The notes under the pieces are model-generated. The model searched no databases and was not told the origin of the DNA. It saw only the letters and a program-made list of their open reading frames with translations. Shown piece after piece: positions 1 to 6,474 of a DNA stretch of 12,442 bases (its first letter is position 1; the number at the start of each line of letters is the position of its first letter). The translations under genes were made by a program, and so were the position numbers. Source of the DNA: an uncultured Streptomyces sp. GTDB taxonomy: Bacteria; Actinomycetota; Actinomycetes; Streptomycetales; Streptomycetaceae. The stretch is from NCBI GenBank assembly GCA_946480485.1, contig CAMLJW010000114.1, positions 1 to 12,442 on the forward strand, written 5' to 3'.

Positions 1-398
1 TAGTTTCGTGCGTACACATGGGGGACCGGTGAGCAGCCGCTTCACACATACGGGTGGCCATCGGTGGATTCGCCTGAGAGAACGAGAGGTGGTGTGCTGG
101 ATATGATTTCGGCGGATCTGTCGCGCAGGCGGCGAGGACTTTGACCGAGGCTGCTGAGGAGACGGCGGATGGGCAGCGCGGTGAAGGCCGGGGAGTTCCC
201 GCGCACGGTCGGGGGGAGTTCTGGCGCACGATCAAGCACGCCAGGGACGAGACGACCCGCTGTGGAAGAGGCTCGGCGCGATGAAGGACGTCCCGTTCCT
301 GCCCGGCCGAGGCCGTACCGGACGAGACCTGGTACCTCGGGTCTCGGTGTCACGGCGGCGGACCAGATGCTGGACGACCTGCGCGGTCACCTCGTGAG
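1..398 (+). pseudogene. Possible frameshifted coding remnant, no intact gene
   Basis: No intact gene is supported before the Nif3-like gene. Protein-like text can be read only by changing frame. One frame reads GEFWRTIKHARDE (ending near 251), a second reads DDPLWKRLGAMKDVPFLPG (from 251), a third reads DETWYLGSR (from 321), and a fourth segment reads ADQMLDDLRGHLVR, ending in a TGA at 400-402. The segments follow one another on the same strand with one-base shifts, as expected of a decayed gene. I do not recognise the family, and the frame changes could be chance in GC-rich DNA. Confidence 0.25.
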
Positions 399-466
399 GT
401 GAGCCGGGTCGTGTGAAGTGAGCCGGGTCGTGTGAAGTGAGCCGGGACCCGTGAAATGAGCCGGGG
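399..466. repeat. 19-bp tandem repeat, about 3.5 copies
   Basis: The unit GTGAGCCGGGTCGTGTGAA occurs exactly at 399-417 and 418-436. A variant with GACCC in place of GTCGT follows at 437-455, and a partial unit (ATGAGCCGGGGC) at 456-467. It lies just upstream of the Nif3-like gene, between decayed sequence and a conserved operon. It may be a slippage product or a binding-site array. Confidence 0.85.
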
Positions 467-501
467 CGGATGGGGCCGCCGGGGTACGCAGGAGAGGCGG
501 G

Positions 502-507
502 TAGCCT
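502..507 (+). promoter_or_regulatory. Candidate -10 box for a leaderless Nif3-like transcript
   Basis: TAGCCT fits the actinobacterial TAnnnT -10 pattern and lies 7 nt before the GTG at 515, which would place the transcription start at the start codon. The only purine-rich SD-like stretch (GGAGAGG, 491-497) is 17 nt from the GTG, too far to work well. I see no convincing -35 box. Confidence 0.35.
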
Positions 508-514
508 TTCTACC

Positions 515-1354
515 GTGCCCCGTCTGTCTGAAGTCATCGCCGAGCTCGACGCCCTCTGGCCTCCCGAGAGGGCAGAGGCCTGGGACGCGGTCGGTACGGT
601 GTGCGGCGACCCGGACCAGGAGGTCACGCGCGTGCTGTTCGCCGTCGACCCCGTCCAGGGCATCGTGGACGAGGCGATGGAGCTGGACGCCGACCTGCTG
701 GTCACCCACCACCCGCTCTACCTGCGCGGTACGACGACGGTGGTGGCCTCGACCTTCAAGGGCCGCGCGGTCCACAACCTCATCAAGAACGACATCGCGC
801 TGCACGTCGCCCACACGAACGCCGACCGGGCGGACCCGGGAGTCAGCGACGCCCTCGCGGGCGCGCTGGACCTGCGCGTCGTACGTCCCCTCGTGCCGGA
901 CCCGTCCGACCCCGACGGCCGCCGCGGCCTGGGCCGGGTCTGCGAGCTCGACCATCCGCTGACCGTCCGTGAGCTGGCGGCGCGGGCCGCCGAGCGGCTG
1001 CCCGCCACCGCGCAGGGGATCCGCGTCGCGGGCGACCCCGGGGCGCTCGTACGGACCGTCGCGGTCAGCGGCGGCTCCGGCGACAGCCTCTTCGACGACG
1101 TACGTGCCGCGGGCGTCGATGCCTTTCTCACCGCGGACCTGCGCCACCACCCGGCGTCCGAGGCCCGTGAGCACAGTCCTCTCGCGCTTCTCGACGCGGC
1201 GCACTGGGCCACCGAGTGGCCCTGGTGCGAGCTGGCCGCCGCCCAGCTCGACGAGATCTCCGACCGCCATGGATGGGGACTTCGCGTCCATGTCTCGAAG
1301 ACGGTCACCGACCCGTGGACCACCCACTCGCCTTCACCTGGAGCCCCCAACTGA
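515..1354 (+). CDS. Nif3-like dinuclear metal-centre protein
   Basis: Encodes 279 aa of the NIF3/YbgI/DUF34 family, toroidal hexamers with a two-metal site. The precise reaction is unsettled; some members are linked to GTP cyclohydrolase-like or metal-chaperone roles. The predicted metal ligands are visible: H65-H66 in LLVTHHPLYL, D104 in the HTNAD segment, and H230 with E234 in DAAHWATEW. Both halves of the fold are present (residues 1-125 and 150-265), so it should be functional. The frame is open upstream to an ATG at 470, but family N-termini begin at PRLSEVIAELDALWPPE, so I chose GTG 515. The C-terminus after DPWT is short and its last codons overlap the next gene by 4 nt, indicating translational coupling. 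It heads a three-gene operon. Family assignment is secure; the substrate is unknown. Confidence 0.93.
   Translation: MPRLSEVIAELDALWPPERAEAWDAVGTVCGDPDQEVTRVLFAVDPVQGIVDEAMELDADLLVTHHPLYLRGTTTVVASTFKGRAVHNLIKNDIALHVAHTNADRADPGVSDALAGALDLRVVRPLVPDPSDPDGRRGLGRVCELDHPLTVRELAARAAERLPATAQGIRVAGDPGALVRTVAVSGGSGDSLFDDVRAAGVDAFLTADLRHHPASEAREHSPLALLDAAHWATEWPWCELAAAQLDEISDRHGWGLRVHVSKTVTDPWTTHSPSPGAPN
1340..1343 (+). promoter_or_regulatory. Ribosome binding site selecting a CTG start
   Basis: GGAG lies 7 nt upstream of the CTG at 1351, ideal Shine-Dalgarno spacing. No ATG, GTG or TTG in the correct frame is near it. The nearest conventional in-frame start, GTG 1315, would add 12 residues read from the conserved Nif3 3' end. 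The site therefore supports initiation at CTG. Confidence 0.5.
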
Positions 1355-2094
1355 ACGCCGCGCCCGCCGACCAGATCCGACTCCTCGACGTCCAGGCCCT
1401 CGACGTACGCCTGCAGCAGCTGGCGCACAAGCGGAAGTCGCTGCCCGAGCACGCCGAGATCGCGTCGCTGAACAAGGACCTCACGCAGTTGCGCGACCTG
1501 CTCGTGGCCGCGCAGACCGAGGAGAGCGACTGCGCCCGCGAGCAGACGAAGGCGGAGCAGGATGTCGACCAGGTCCGCCGGCGCGCGGCCCGCGACCAGC
1601 AGCGCCTCGACTCCGGTGCCGTCGCGTCCCCCAAGGACCTGGAGAACCTCCAGCACGAGATCGCCTCCCTCGCCAAGCGTCAGGGAGACCTGGAGGACGT
1701 TGTCCTGGAGGTCATGGAGCGCCGCGAGGCCGCGCAGGAGCGGGTGACCGAGCTGACCGAGCGGGTCTCCTCCGTCCAGTCGAAGATCGACGACGCGACG
1801 GCGCGGCGGGACGCGGAGTACGAGTCCCTCGACGGCGAGGCGGCGTCGGCGGCGAAGGAGCGCGAGGTCATCGCGGGCTCTGTGCCCGCCGACCTCCTGA
1901 AGCTCTACGACAAGCTGCGCGAGCAGCAGGGCGGCATCGGCGCGGCCCGCCTTTACCAGCGGCGCTGCGAGGGCTGTCGCCTCGAGCTCAACATCACCGA
2001 AATCAACGAGGTGAAGGCGGCCGCCCCGGACGCCGTGCTGCGCTGCGAGAACTGCCGTCGCATCCTCGTCCGCACCGCCGAGTCCGGTCTGTAG
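1351..2094 (+). CDS. Coiled-coil C4-type zinc-ribbon protein
   Basis: A 247-aa protein of the actinobacterial zf-RING_7 / C4 zinc-ribbon family. Residues about 10-175 are heptad-rich and charged (long antiparallel coiled coil, Glu/Arg/Gln-rich). A C-terminal zinc ribbon follows, with C206-x2-C209 and C232-x2-C235. A nucleic-acid or protein scaffold role is usually presumed; no enzymatic motif is visible. Family proteins begin N-A-A-P-A-D-Q-I-R-L-L-D, which here is preceded by CTG overlapping the Nif3 TGA (CTGA), with GGAG 7 nt upstream. I therefore place the start at CTG 1351. The alternative is GTG 1315, giving a 12-residue N-terminal extension. Translation is presumably coupled to the Nif3-like gene. 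In related genomes this gene sits next to the RNase HI/phosphatase gene, as it does here in reduced form. Confidence 0.9.
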   Translation: MNAAPADQIRLLDVQALDVRLQQLAHKRKSLPEHAEIASLNKDLTQLRDLLVAAQTEESDCAREQTKAEQDVDQVRRRAARDQQRLDSGAVASPKDLENLQHEIASLAKRQGDLEDVVLEVMERREAAQERVTELTERVSSVQSKIDDATARRDAEYESLDGEAASAAKEREVIAGSVPADLLKLYDKLREQQGGIGAARLYQRRCEGCRLELNITEINEVKAAAPDAVLRCENCRRILVRTAESGL

Positions 2095-2115
2095 GGGGCC
2101 TCGGGGCCCTGCGCC

Positions 2116-2149
2116 GAGGCTGTTGCGGCATGGAGGCTGTTGCGGGTAT
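2116..2149 (+). repeat. 17-bp tandem duplication at the phosphatase start
   Basis: GAGGCTGTTGCGG occurs at 2116-2128 and again at 2133-2145, giving a 17-bp imperfect tandem duplication. The ATG used as start of the phosphatase (2130) falls at the end of the first copy. It lies where an RNase H domain would normally be encoded, so it may mark the repair scar of a deletion. Confidence 0.8.
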
Positions 2150-2846
2150 CGAGCCCGGTGCGCGTGCCGAGGCCGTGCGGGCCGCGCGGAAGGTGGCGGC
2201 GGTCGGTGCGCCTCCCGACCTCGGGGCGCCCGCGACCTTCGTACTGCTGCGGCACGGGGAGACGCCGCTGACGCCTCAGAAGCGGTTCTCCGGGAGCGGG
2301 GGGAGCGATCCGGGACTGTCGAAGGCGGGGCGGACCCAGGCTCAGCGGGTTGCGGAGGCGCTCGCCGTGCGCGCAACCGTACAGGACGTCGTCTCGTCGC
2401 CCCTGGCCCGCTGTCGCGAAACCGCCGGCATCGTTGCCGAGCGGCTCGGGCTGGACGTGTGTATCGAGGACGGGTTGCGGGAGACGGGCTTCGGAGCATG
2501 GGAAGGTCTGACCTTCGGCGAGGTGCGGGAGCGGTACCCGGACGACTTGAACGAGTGGCTGGCCTCGGCGGAGGCCGAACCCACCGGCGGGGGCGAGAGC
2601 TTCGCGGCGGTCGCCCGGCGCGTGGCCACGGCCCGGGACAAGCTGCTCGCCACCCACCCGGGCCGCACCGTGCTCCTCGTCTCCCACGTCACGCCGATCA
2701 AGACCCTCGTACGGCTCGTCCTGGGCGCCCCGCCGGAGTGCCTGTTCCGGATGGAGCTGTCGGCGGCCTCGCTCTCGGCAGTGGCGTACTACGCGGACGG
2801 CGGTGCGAGCCTGCGGCTGCTCAACGACACGTCCCACCTGCGCTGA
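2130..2846 (+). CDS. Histidine phosphatase (RNase HI domain missing)
   Basis: A 238-aa histidine phosphatase (phosphoglycerate mutase-like/CobC-like branch). The phosphohistidine motif is R41-H42-G43-E44 in VLLRHGETPL. The second Arg is in SSPLARCRETA (R94), the acid region is RETGFGAWEG (118-126), and the second catalytic His is H186 in LLVSHVTPIK. All core residues for acid phosphatase chemistry are present. In Streptomyces the homologous gene at this position normally encodes RNase HI fused to acid phosphatase through an Ala/Gly/Pro linker (SCO2299 of S. coelicolor was characterised as bifunctional). Here only about 34 linker-like residues precede the phosphatase, and only 35 nt separate ATG 2130 from the upstream stop, so the RNase H domain is absent. 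GAGG lies 10 nt before the ATG. The enzyme should keep phosphatase activity; the natural substrate is unknown. Confidence 0.9.
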   Translation: MEAVAGIEPGARAEAVRAARKVAAVGAPPDLGAPATFVLLRHGETPLTPQKRFSGSGGSDPGLSKAGRTQAQRVAEALAVRATVQDVVSSPLARCRETAGIVAERLGLDVCIEDGLRETGFGAWEGLTFGEVRERYPDDLNEWLASAEAEPTGGGESFAAVARRVATARDKLLATHPGRTVLLVSHVTPIKTLVRLVLGAPPECLFRMELSAASLSAVAYYADGGASLRLLNDTSHLR

Positions 2847-2891
2847 AGCGTTCTCTCAGTCGCGCTCGGCCCCGCTTCCGGAGAAGCTTCA
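2844..2891. terminator. Possible bidirectional hairpin terminator
   Basis: TGAAGC-G-TTCTC (2844-2855) pairs with GAGAAGCTTCA (2881-2891), an 11-bp stem with one bulged G and a 25-nt loop that includes the phosphatase stop codon. It lies between two convergent genes. There is no U-tract, which is common for streptomycete terminators, so the call is tentative. Confidence 0.35.
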
Positions 2892-2924
2892 CAGGGTGTT
2901 GCCCATACTGCAGTGGCCTGCCCC

Positions 2925-2987
2925 AGTTGCTTGTAGTTGCTTGTAGTTGCTTGTAGTTGCTTGTAGTTGCTTGTAGTTGCTTGTAGT
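2925..2987. repeat. 10-bp tandem repeat, 6.3 perfect copies
   Basis: The unit AGTTGCTTGT repeats perfectly six times from 2925 to 2984 and then AGT. The composition is AT-rich and T-biased against a GC-rich background. It lies in the convergent phosphatase/yaaA intergenic gap. Copy number is likely variable between strains by replication slippage. No open reading frame is conserved through it. Confidence 0.97.
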
Positions 2988-3023
2988 GGTTTGCGGTGGC
3001 TCGGTGGAACGCGGGGATCGGGG

Positions 3024-3833
3024 TCAGTGGATCTCCGTCACGACCACGTCCAGCGCCCAGGGCTTCCCCGCCCGCGCCGGCGTCTGGGCCTCCACCGCAT
3101 ACCCGAGGTCCCGCAACGCAACCACCAGCTCCGCCGGCCCCTTCGGCGAGGCCCCCGCCATCAGCAGGTTCCGCACGATCCTGCCCTTCGTGGCCTTGTT
3201 GAAGTGGCTGACGACGGACCGCTTCTCCACCCCGTCGACCACCTGGGAGTGCAGCACCCGCACGCTCGCCGTACGCCCCGCGACCTCCCCCGTCGGCTTC
3301 CACGCGGTCGCGTACGCGGCGGAGCGCAGGTCGAGCACGAGCCGATCACCGGCCTCCTCCGGCAGGACGGAAGCCATCGGCGTACGCCAGTACGCGGCCA
3401 GCGCCCCCGGTCCCGGCAGCTTCACGCCCATGGAGCAGCGGTAGGAGGGGATCCGGTCCGTCACGCGGACCGCGCCCCACAGCCCCGAGAAGACGAGCAG
3501 CGACCGGGCCGCCCGCCGCTTCGCCGCCGCGTCGAGCGATGCCAGGTCCAGCGCGTCGTACAGCACCCCCGTGTAGATCTCGCCGGCGGGCCTGGCCCCC
3601 GCGGTCCGCAGCTCCGAGTTCTTGGCGACCTCGCCCCGCAGCCCCTCGCTCAGTCCGAGAACCTCGCGCGCCTTCTCGTTGTCCTCGCAGTAGCCCGCAC
3701 ACAGCTCGACCAACGCGTCGAGGACCGCCTGGCGCGCTTGCGCGAGCCCCGGCAGCGACAGCGACTCCGGCTTCAGCGGCGCGCCCCGTCCGGAGGGTGC
3801 CTTTCCTTCGGACGGCGGCAGCAACACGAGCAC
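3024..3833 (-). CDS. yaaA: YaaA family peroxide stress protein
   Basis: A 269-aa YaaA/DUF328 protein. In E. coli the homologue binds DNA and limits intracellular free iron during peroxide stress, protecting against Fenton damage; the role here is inferred by homology. Family signatures are in order: LVLLPPSEGK (2-11), KNSELRTAG (71-79), YTGVLYDAL (87-95), FSGLWGAVRVTDRIPSYR (115-132), MGVKLPG (135-141) and SHFNKATKGRIVRNLL (209-224). Length is near the usual 250-260 aa. Start: GTG at 3833, with AAGGAG at 3846-3841 giving 7-nt spacing. It is convergent with the phosphatase and divergent from the RNB ribonuclease. No OxyR or PerR/Fur-like operator was recognised in the 221-bp divergent gap. Confidence 0.93.
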   Translation of the reverse strand: MLVLLPPSEGKAPSGRGAPLKPESLSLPGLAQARQAVLDALVELCAGYCEDNEKAREVLGLSEGLRGEVAKNSELRTAGARPAGEIYTGVLYDALDLASLDAAAKRRAARSLLVFSGLWGAVRVTDRIPSYRCSMGVKLPGPGALAAYWRTPMASVLPEEAGDRLVLDLRSAAYATAWKPTGEVAGRTASVRVLHSQVVDGVEKRSVVSHFNKATKGRIVRNLLMAGASPKGPAELVVALRDLGYAVEAQTPARAGKPWALDVVVTEIH

Positions 3834-3872
3834 GGCGGTTCTCCTTCAGTACGTGCGAGGGGTTCGCGCCAG

Positions 3873-3925
3873 CGTACGGGTGCGACCAGAGCCCCATCCC
3901 GTACGGGTGCGGCCCGAGCCAATCC
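3873..3925. repeat. Imperfect 26/27-bp tandem duplication in divergent promoter region
   Basis: CGTACGGGTGCG occurs at 3873-3884 and 3900-3911, each followed by a similar C/G-rich tail (CCAGAGCC versus CCCGAGCC). The near-27-bp period lies between the divergent yaaA and RNB genes. It could be a duplicated operator or a plain slippage product. Confidence 0.8.
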
Positions 3926-4042
3926 GCTTACGAGAACGCTCAGCGGCACCACGAAGTGGAACGGGGCGCGGCCCCTGCCGGCGCGCCCACGGGTGCCGCC
4001 CGTACCACCCGCCCACGGGGTGCCACCCGACCGCGCCCGCCC

Positions 4043-4048
4043 TACGCT
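4043..4048 (+). promoter_or_regulatory. Candidate -10 box for leaderless RNB mRNA
   Basis: TACGCT fits TAnnnT and ends 6 nt before the ATG at 4055, the spacing typical of leaderless streptomycete genes. No Shine-Dalgarno sequence lies before that ATG. A -35 box is not obvious. Confidence 0.35.
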
Positions 4049-4054
4049 CGATCC

Positions 4055-5503
4055 ATGCCCCGCCGCCACATCCGTGTGACCGCCGCAGCCGAGGCCCCCC
4101 TGCGGGCCGCCCTGCGCGGACTGCGAACCGAGCTCGGTGTGCCCCAGGGCTTCCCGCCCGACGTGCTCGCCGAGGCGGAGCGGGCCGCCCACGAGCCGAG
4201 GCTGCCGACGTACGACGCGACGGACATCCCCCTTTTCACCATCGACCCGCCCGCCTCCACCGACCTCGACCAGGCGATGCACCTGTCCCTCAGCCCGACC
4301 GGCTGCCGCGTGCGGTACGCCATCGCCGATGTCGCCGCCTTCGTCGTCCCCGGCTCGGCCCTCGACGCCGAGACACACCGCCGCGTCACCACGCTCTACT
4401 TCCCGGACGGGAGGACCCCGCTGCATCCGCCCGCGCTGAGCGAGGGCACCGCGAGTCTGCTCCCGGGCCGGACCTGCCCCGCAGTACTGTGGACGATCGA
4501 CCTGGACCGGGACGGTCGCGTGCACACCACCGACGTGCGCCGCGCCCTGGTCCGCAGCCGCGCCAAGCTCGACTACGAAGGCGTACAGCAGCAGATCGAC
4601 ACCCGCACCGCCGAGGAACCGCTCGCTCTTCTCCAGCACGTCGGGCGTCTGCGCGAACAGTTGGAGATCGAGCGTGGCGGCATCTCCCTCAACGTCCCCG
4701 AGCAGGAGATCGTCGAGCGCGACCACACCTATGCGCTCGCCTACCGTGCCCCGTGCCCGGCCGAGGGCTGGAACGCCCAGATCTCCCTCCTCACGGGCAT
4801 GGCCGCGGCCGCGCTGATGCTCGCGTACGGCACGGGCGTCCTGCGTACGCTCCCGGTCGCCCCCGACGGCGCGGTCGGCCGGCTGCGCCGTACCGCGCAG
4901 GCGCTGCGCATCGACTGGCCGCACCACGTCTCGTACGCCAAGCTGATCCGCTCGCTCGACCCGCGGCGGCCCCACCACGCGGCCTTCCTCCAGGAGTGCA
5001 CGACGCTGCTGCGCGGCGCGGGCTACACCGTCTTCCACGGCGGCAGGACCCCCGTCATCACCACGCACTCCGCCGTCGCCGCGCCCTACGCGCACTGCAC
5101 GGCCCCGCTCCGCCGCCTCGTCGACCGTTACGTCACCGAACTCTGCCTGGCGGCGGTCGCGGGCGCGGCTGCGCCCGAGTGGGTCCTCGCCGCCCTCGGC
5201 GACCTTCCCGGACAGATGGCCGAGGGCGCCCGGCGCTCGGGCGCCATCGAGCGCGAGTGCCTGGACATCGTCGAGGCGGCGCTGCTCAAGGACCGGGTCG
5301 GTGAGGTCTTCGACGGCACCGTGGTGGACGTACAGGAGCGGGAACCCACTGTCGGGACCGTCCAGTTGGAGTCCCCGGCCGTGATCGCCCGCATCGAGGA
5401 CGCGGCCGGCCTGCCGCTGGGGGAGCGGGTGCGGGTACGGCTCACGCTGGCGGACCCGTGGTCGGGTGCGGGGTCGGCGAAGGTGCTGTTCGCTCCCGTA
5501 TGA
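4055..5503 (+). CDS. Compact RNB-domain ribonuclease (RNase II/R family)
   Basis: A 482-aa protein with an RNB exoribonuclease domain (about 48-400), expected to degrade RNA 3' to 5' with divalent metal. The metal motif reads T-I-D64-P-P-A-S-T-D70-L-D72-Q73: three catalytic Asp residues are kept and the fourth position is Gln. The downstream signature HCTAPLRRLVDRY (347-359) matches the family's TSPIRRYxDL segment. It is much shorter than E. coli RNase II or RNase R (about 640 and 810 aa). There is little N-terminal sequence before the RNB domain and no canonical full-length cold-shock pair, only a short beta-rich C-terminus (about 425-480, VFDGTVVDV onward) that may be an S1-like remnant. 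ATG 4055 was chosen because family similarity starts there, although the frame is open far upstream. The next gene is rnpB. Confidence 0.9.
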   Translation: MPRRHIRVTAAAEAPLRAALRGLRTELGVPQGFPPDVLAEAERAAHEPRLPTYDATDIPLFTIDPPASTDLDQAMHLSLSPTGCRVRYAIADVAAFVVPGSALDAETHRRVTTLYFPDGRTPLHPPALSEGTASLLPGRTCPAVLWTIDLDRDGRVHTTDVRRALVRSRAKLDYEGVQQQIDTRTAEEPLALLQHVGRLREQLEIERGGISLNVPEQEIVERDHTYALAYRAPCPAEGWNAQISLLTGMAAAALMLAYGTGVLRTLPVAPDGAVGRLRRTAQALRIDWPHHVSYAKLIRSLDPRRPHHAAFLQECTTLLRGAGYTVFHGGRTPVITTHSAVAAPYAHCTAPLRRLVDRYVTELCLAAVAGAAAPEWVLAALGDLPGQMAEGARRSGAIERECLDIVEAALLKDRVGEVFDGTVVDVQEREPTVGTVQLESPAVIARIEDAAGLPLGERVRVRLTLADPWSGAGSAKVLFAPV

Positions 5504-5613
5504 GGTCATTGACCTCCCGTACCAGCACCTGGCCCTGACCGCGCGCATAACCGAACGCCCGCCCCGCGCCCACCCCGTGGGTCCGCGGGTGGCCGGGCTC
5601 TTTCCTGGGGCAC

Positions 5614-5649
5614 GGCCTCCGGACGGGCCTTCGGACGGGCCTCCGGACC
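5614..5649. repeat. 12-bp tandem repeat, three copies
   Basis: GGCCTCCGGACG, GGCCTTCGGACG and GGCCTCCGGACC follow one another between the RNB stop and the rnpB promoter. The two base differences suggest an older slippage duplication. It lies about 20 nt upstream of the rnpB -10 box, so it may affect the promoter. Confidence 0.85.
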
Positions 5650-5669
5650 GGGGCGCGCCGCACGCCCGG

Positions 5670-5675
5670 TAACAT
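5670..5675 (+). promoter_or_regulatory. rnpB -10 box
   Basis: TAACAT, a good match to TAnnnT, is 9 nt upstream of the start of the P1 pairing strand at 5685. This is consistent with initiation close to the mature 5' end. The -35 region is GC-rich and not recognisable. Confidence 0.5.
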
Positions 5676-5684
5676 GGTCGACAC

Positions 5685-6107
5685 GGCAGACGAGCCGGGC
5701 GGACGGCCGCGTGGGGGTCCCTGTGGACCTCCCCGAGGAACGTCCGGGCTCCACAGGGCAGGGTGGTGGCTAACGGCCACCCGGGGTGACCCGCGGGACA
5801 GTGCCACAGAAAACAGACCGCCGGGGACCGTATCCGTACGGCCCCCGGTAAGGGTGAAACGGTGGTGTAAGAGACCACCAGCGCCTGAGGTGACTCAGGC
5901 GGCTAGGTAAACCCCACTCGGAGCAAGGTCAAGAGGAGCCGCTGTAAAAGGCGGCTCTGCGCGGACGTTCGAGGGCTGCCCGCCCGAGTCCGCGGGTAGA
6001 CCGCACGAGGCCGGCGGCAACGCCGGCCCTAGATGGATGGCCGTCGCCGGAGGGTTCGCGAGAACCCCCCGGAACAGAACCCGGCGTACAGCCCGACTCG
6101 TCTGCCG
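5685..6107 (+). ncRNA. rnpB: RNase P RNA component (bacterial class A)
   Basis: Catalytic RNA of RNase P, which with the RnpA protein removes 5' leaders from tRNA precursors. The terminal P1 helix is perfect: GGCAGACGAGCCGGG (5685-5699) pairs with CCCGACTCGTCTGCC (6092-6106) with one unpaired A. Conserved regions are recognisable in order: GAGGAACGTCCGGGCTCCAC (5735-5754), ACAGTGCCACAGAAAACAGA (5798-5817), AGGTAAACCCC followed by GGAGCAAGGTC (about 5906-5931), and ACAGAACCCGGCGTACAG near 6074-6091. The fold and length (about 420 nt) fit streptomycete type A RNAs. Ends are assigned from P1 and may be off by a few bases. It is followed by a strong terminator, after which the sequence becomes accessory. 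Confidence 0.97.
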
Positions 6108-6126
6108 CTACCTGCGGCTTTGCCTT

Positions 6127-6162
6127 GGAAAGGGCCTCTGATCTGCGTCGGAGGCCCTTTCC
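6127..6162 (+). terminator. rnpB intrinsic terminator
   Basis: GGAAAGGGCCTC (6127-6138) and GAGGCCCTTTCC (6151-6162) form a perfect 12-bp stem with a 12-nt loop, followed by a short T-containing stretch (GATCTTTC). It lies 20 nt after the end of rnpB. Confidence 0.9.
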
Positions 6163-6196
6163 GATCTTTCAGGGCCTTGCCGCGTTAGGCGGCGAA

Positions 6197-6247
6197 AAGT
6201 CCCTCGGAAGTCCCTCAGACAGCGCTGAAAGTCCCTGAAAAGTCCCT
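6197..6247 (+). repeat. Four helically phased AAGTCCCT direct repeats
   Basis: Exact AAGTCCCT copies start at 6197, 6208, 6229 and 6240, i.e. offsets 0, 11, 32 and 43. These are multiples of about 10.6 bp, so all copies face the same side of the helix, arranged as two pairs around a central CAGACAGCGCTGA. The wider consensus is GAAAGTCCCT. The layout resembles arrays bound by a dimeric protein or the arm-type sites of a tyrosine integrase; no such protein is encoded in the window. Confidence 0.85.
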
Positions 6248-6474
6248 GGAGCGGAGGGGCGGATGCCGCCTCTGAGCTGGTTCGGGTCGATGGGACATCA
6301 CGCTGTCGCTCTACCCCGCAGTTGACCGAAGCGAGCGTCACGGCCTTGCCACCTACCAGCGGTTTGCTCGTCTATACCACCGGCTGGACCGCCGGCGGTA
6401 CGCAAGGCCGGCGCAGCATCGTCTCGGGCTCGGTGCAGTCCGCTGCCCCGGACAGCGGCGGGTGGTCTGACTCG

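Noticed and set aside
350..1327. 325-aa open frame on the minus strand, and the 593-aa minus frame at 718-2499
   Set aside because: Both are antisense shadows of the well-supported Nif3-like and zinc-ribbon genes; their Arg/Gly-rich text matches no family.
969..2129. Long upstream extension of the phosphatase frame (open from 969)
   Set aside because: It runs over the Nif3-like and zinc-ribbon genes with Arg/Pro-rich, shadow-type composition and contains no RNase H motif.
2925..2987. CRISPR array
   Set aside because: The 10-bp units are contiguous with no spacers; it is a simple tandem repeat.
3773..5878. 701-aa minus-strand open frame opposite the RNB gene
   Set aside because: It is antisense to RNB and rnpB, extends across rnpB's 5' part, and has shadow composition.
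6282..6473. Small gene reading LATYQRFARLYHRLDRRRYA
   Set aside because: No start codon with an SD and no recognisable family; kept only as a comment on the gene-free stretch.
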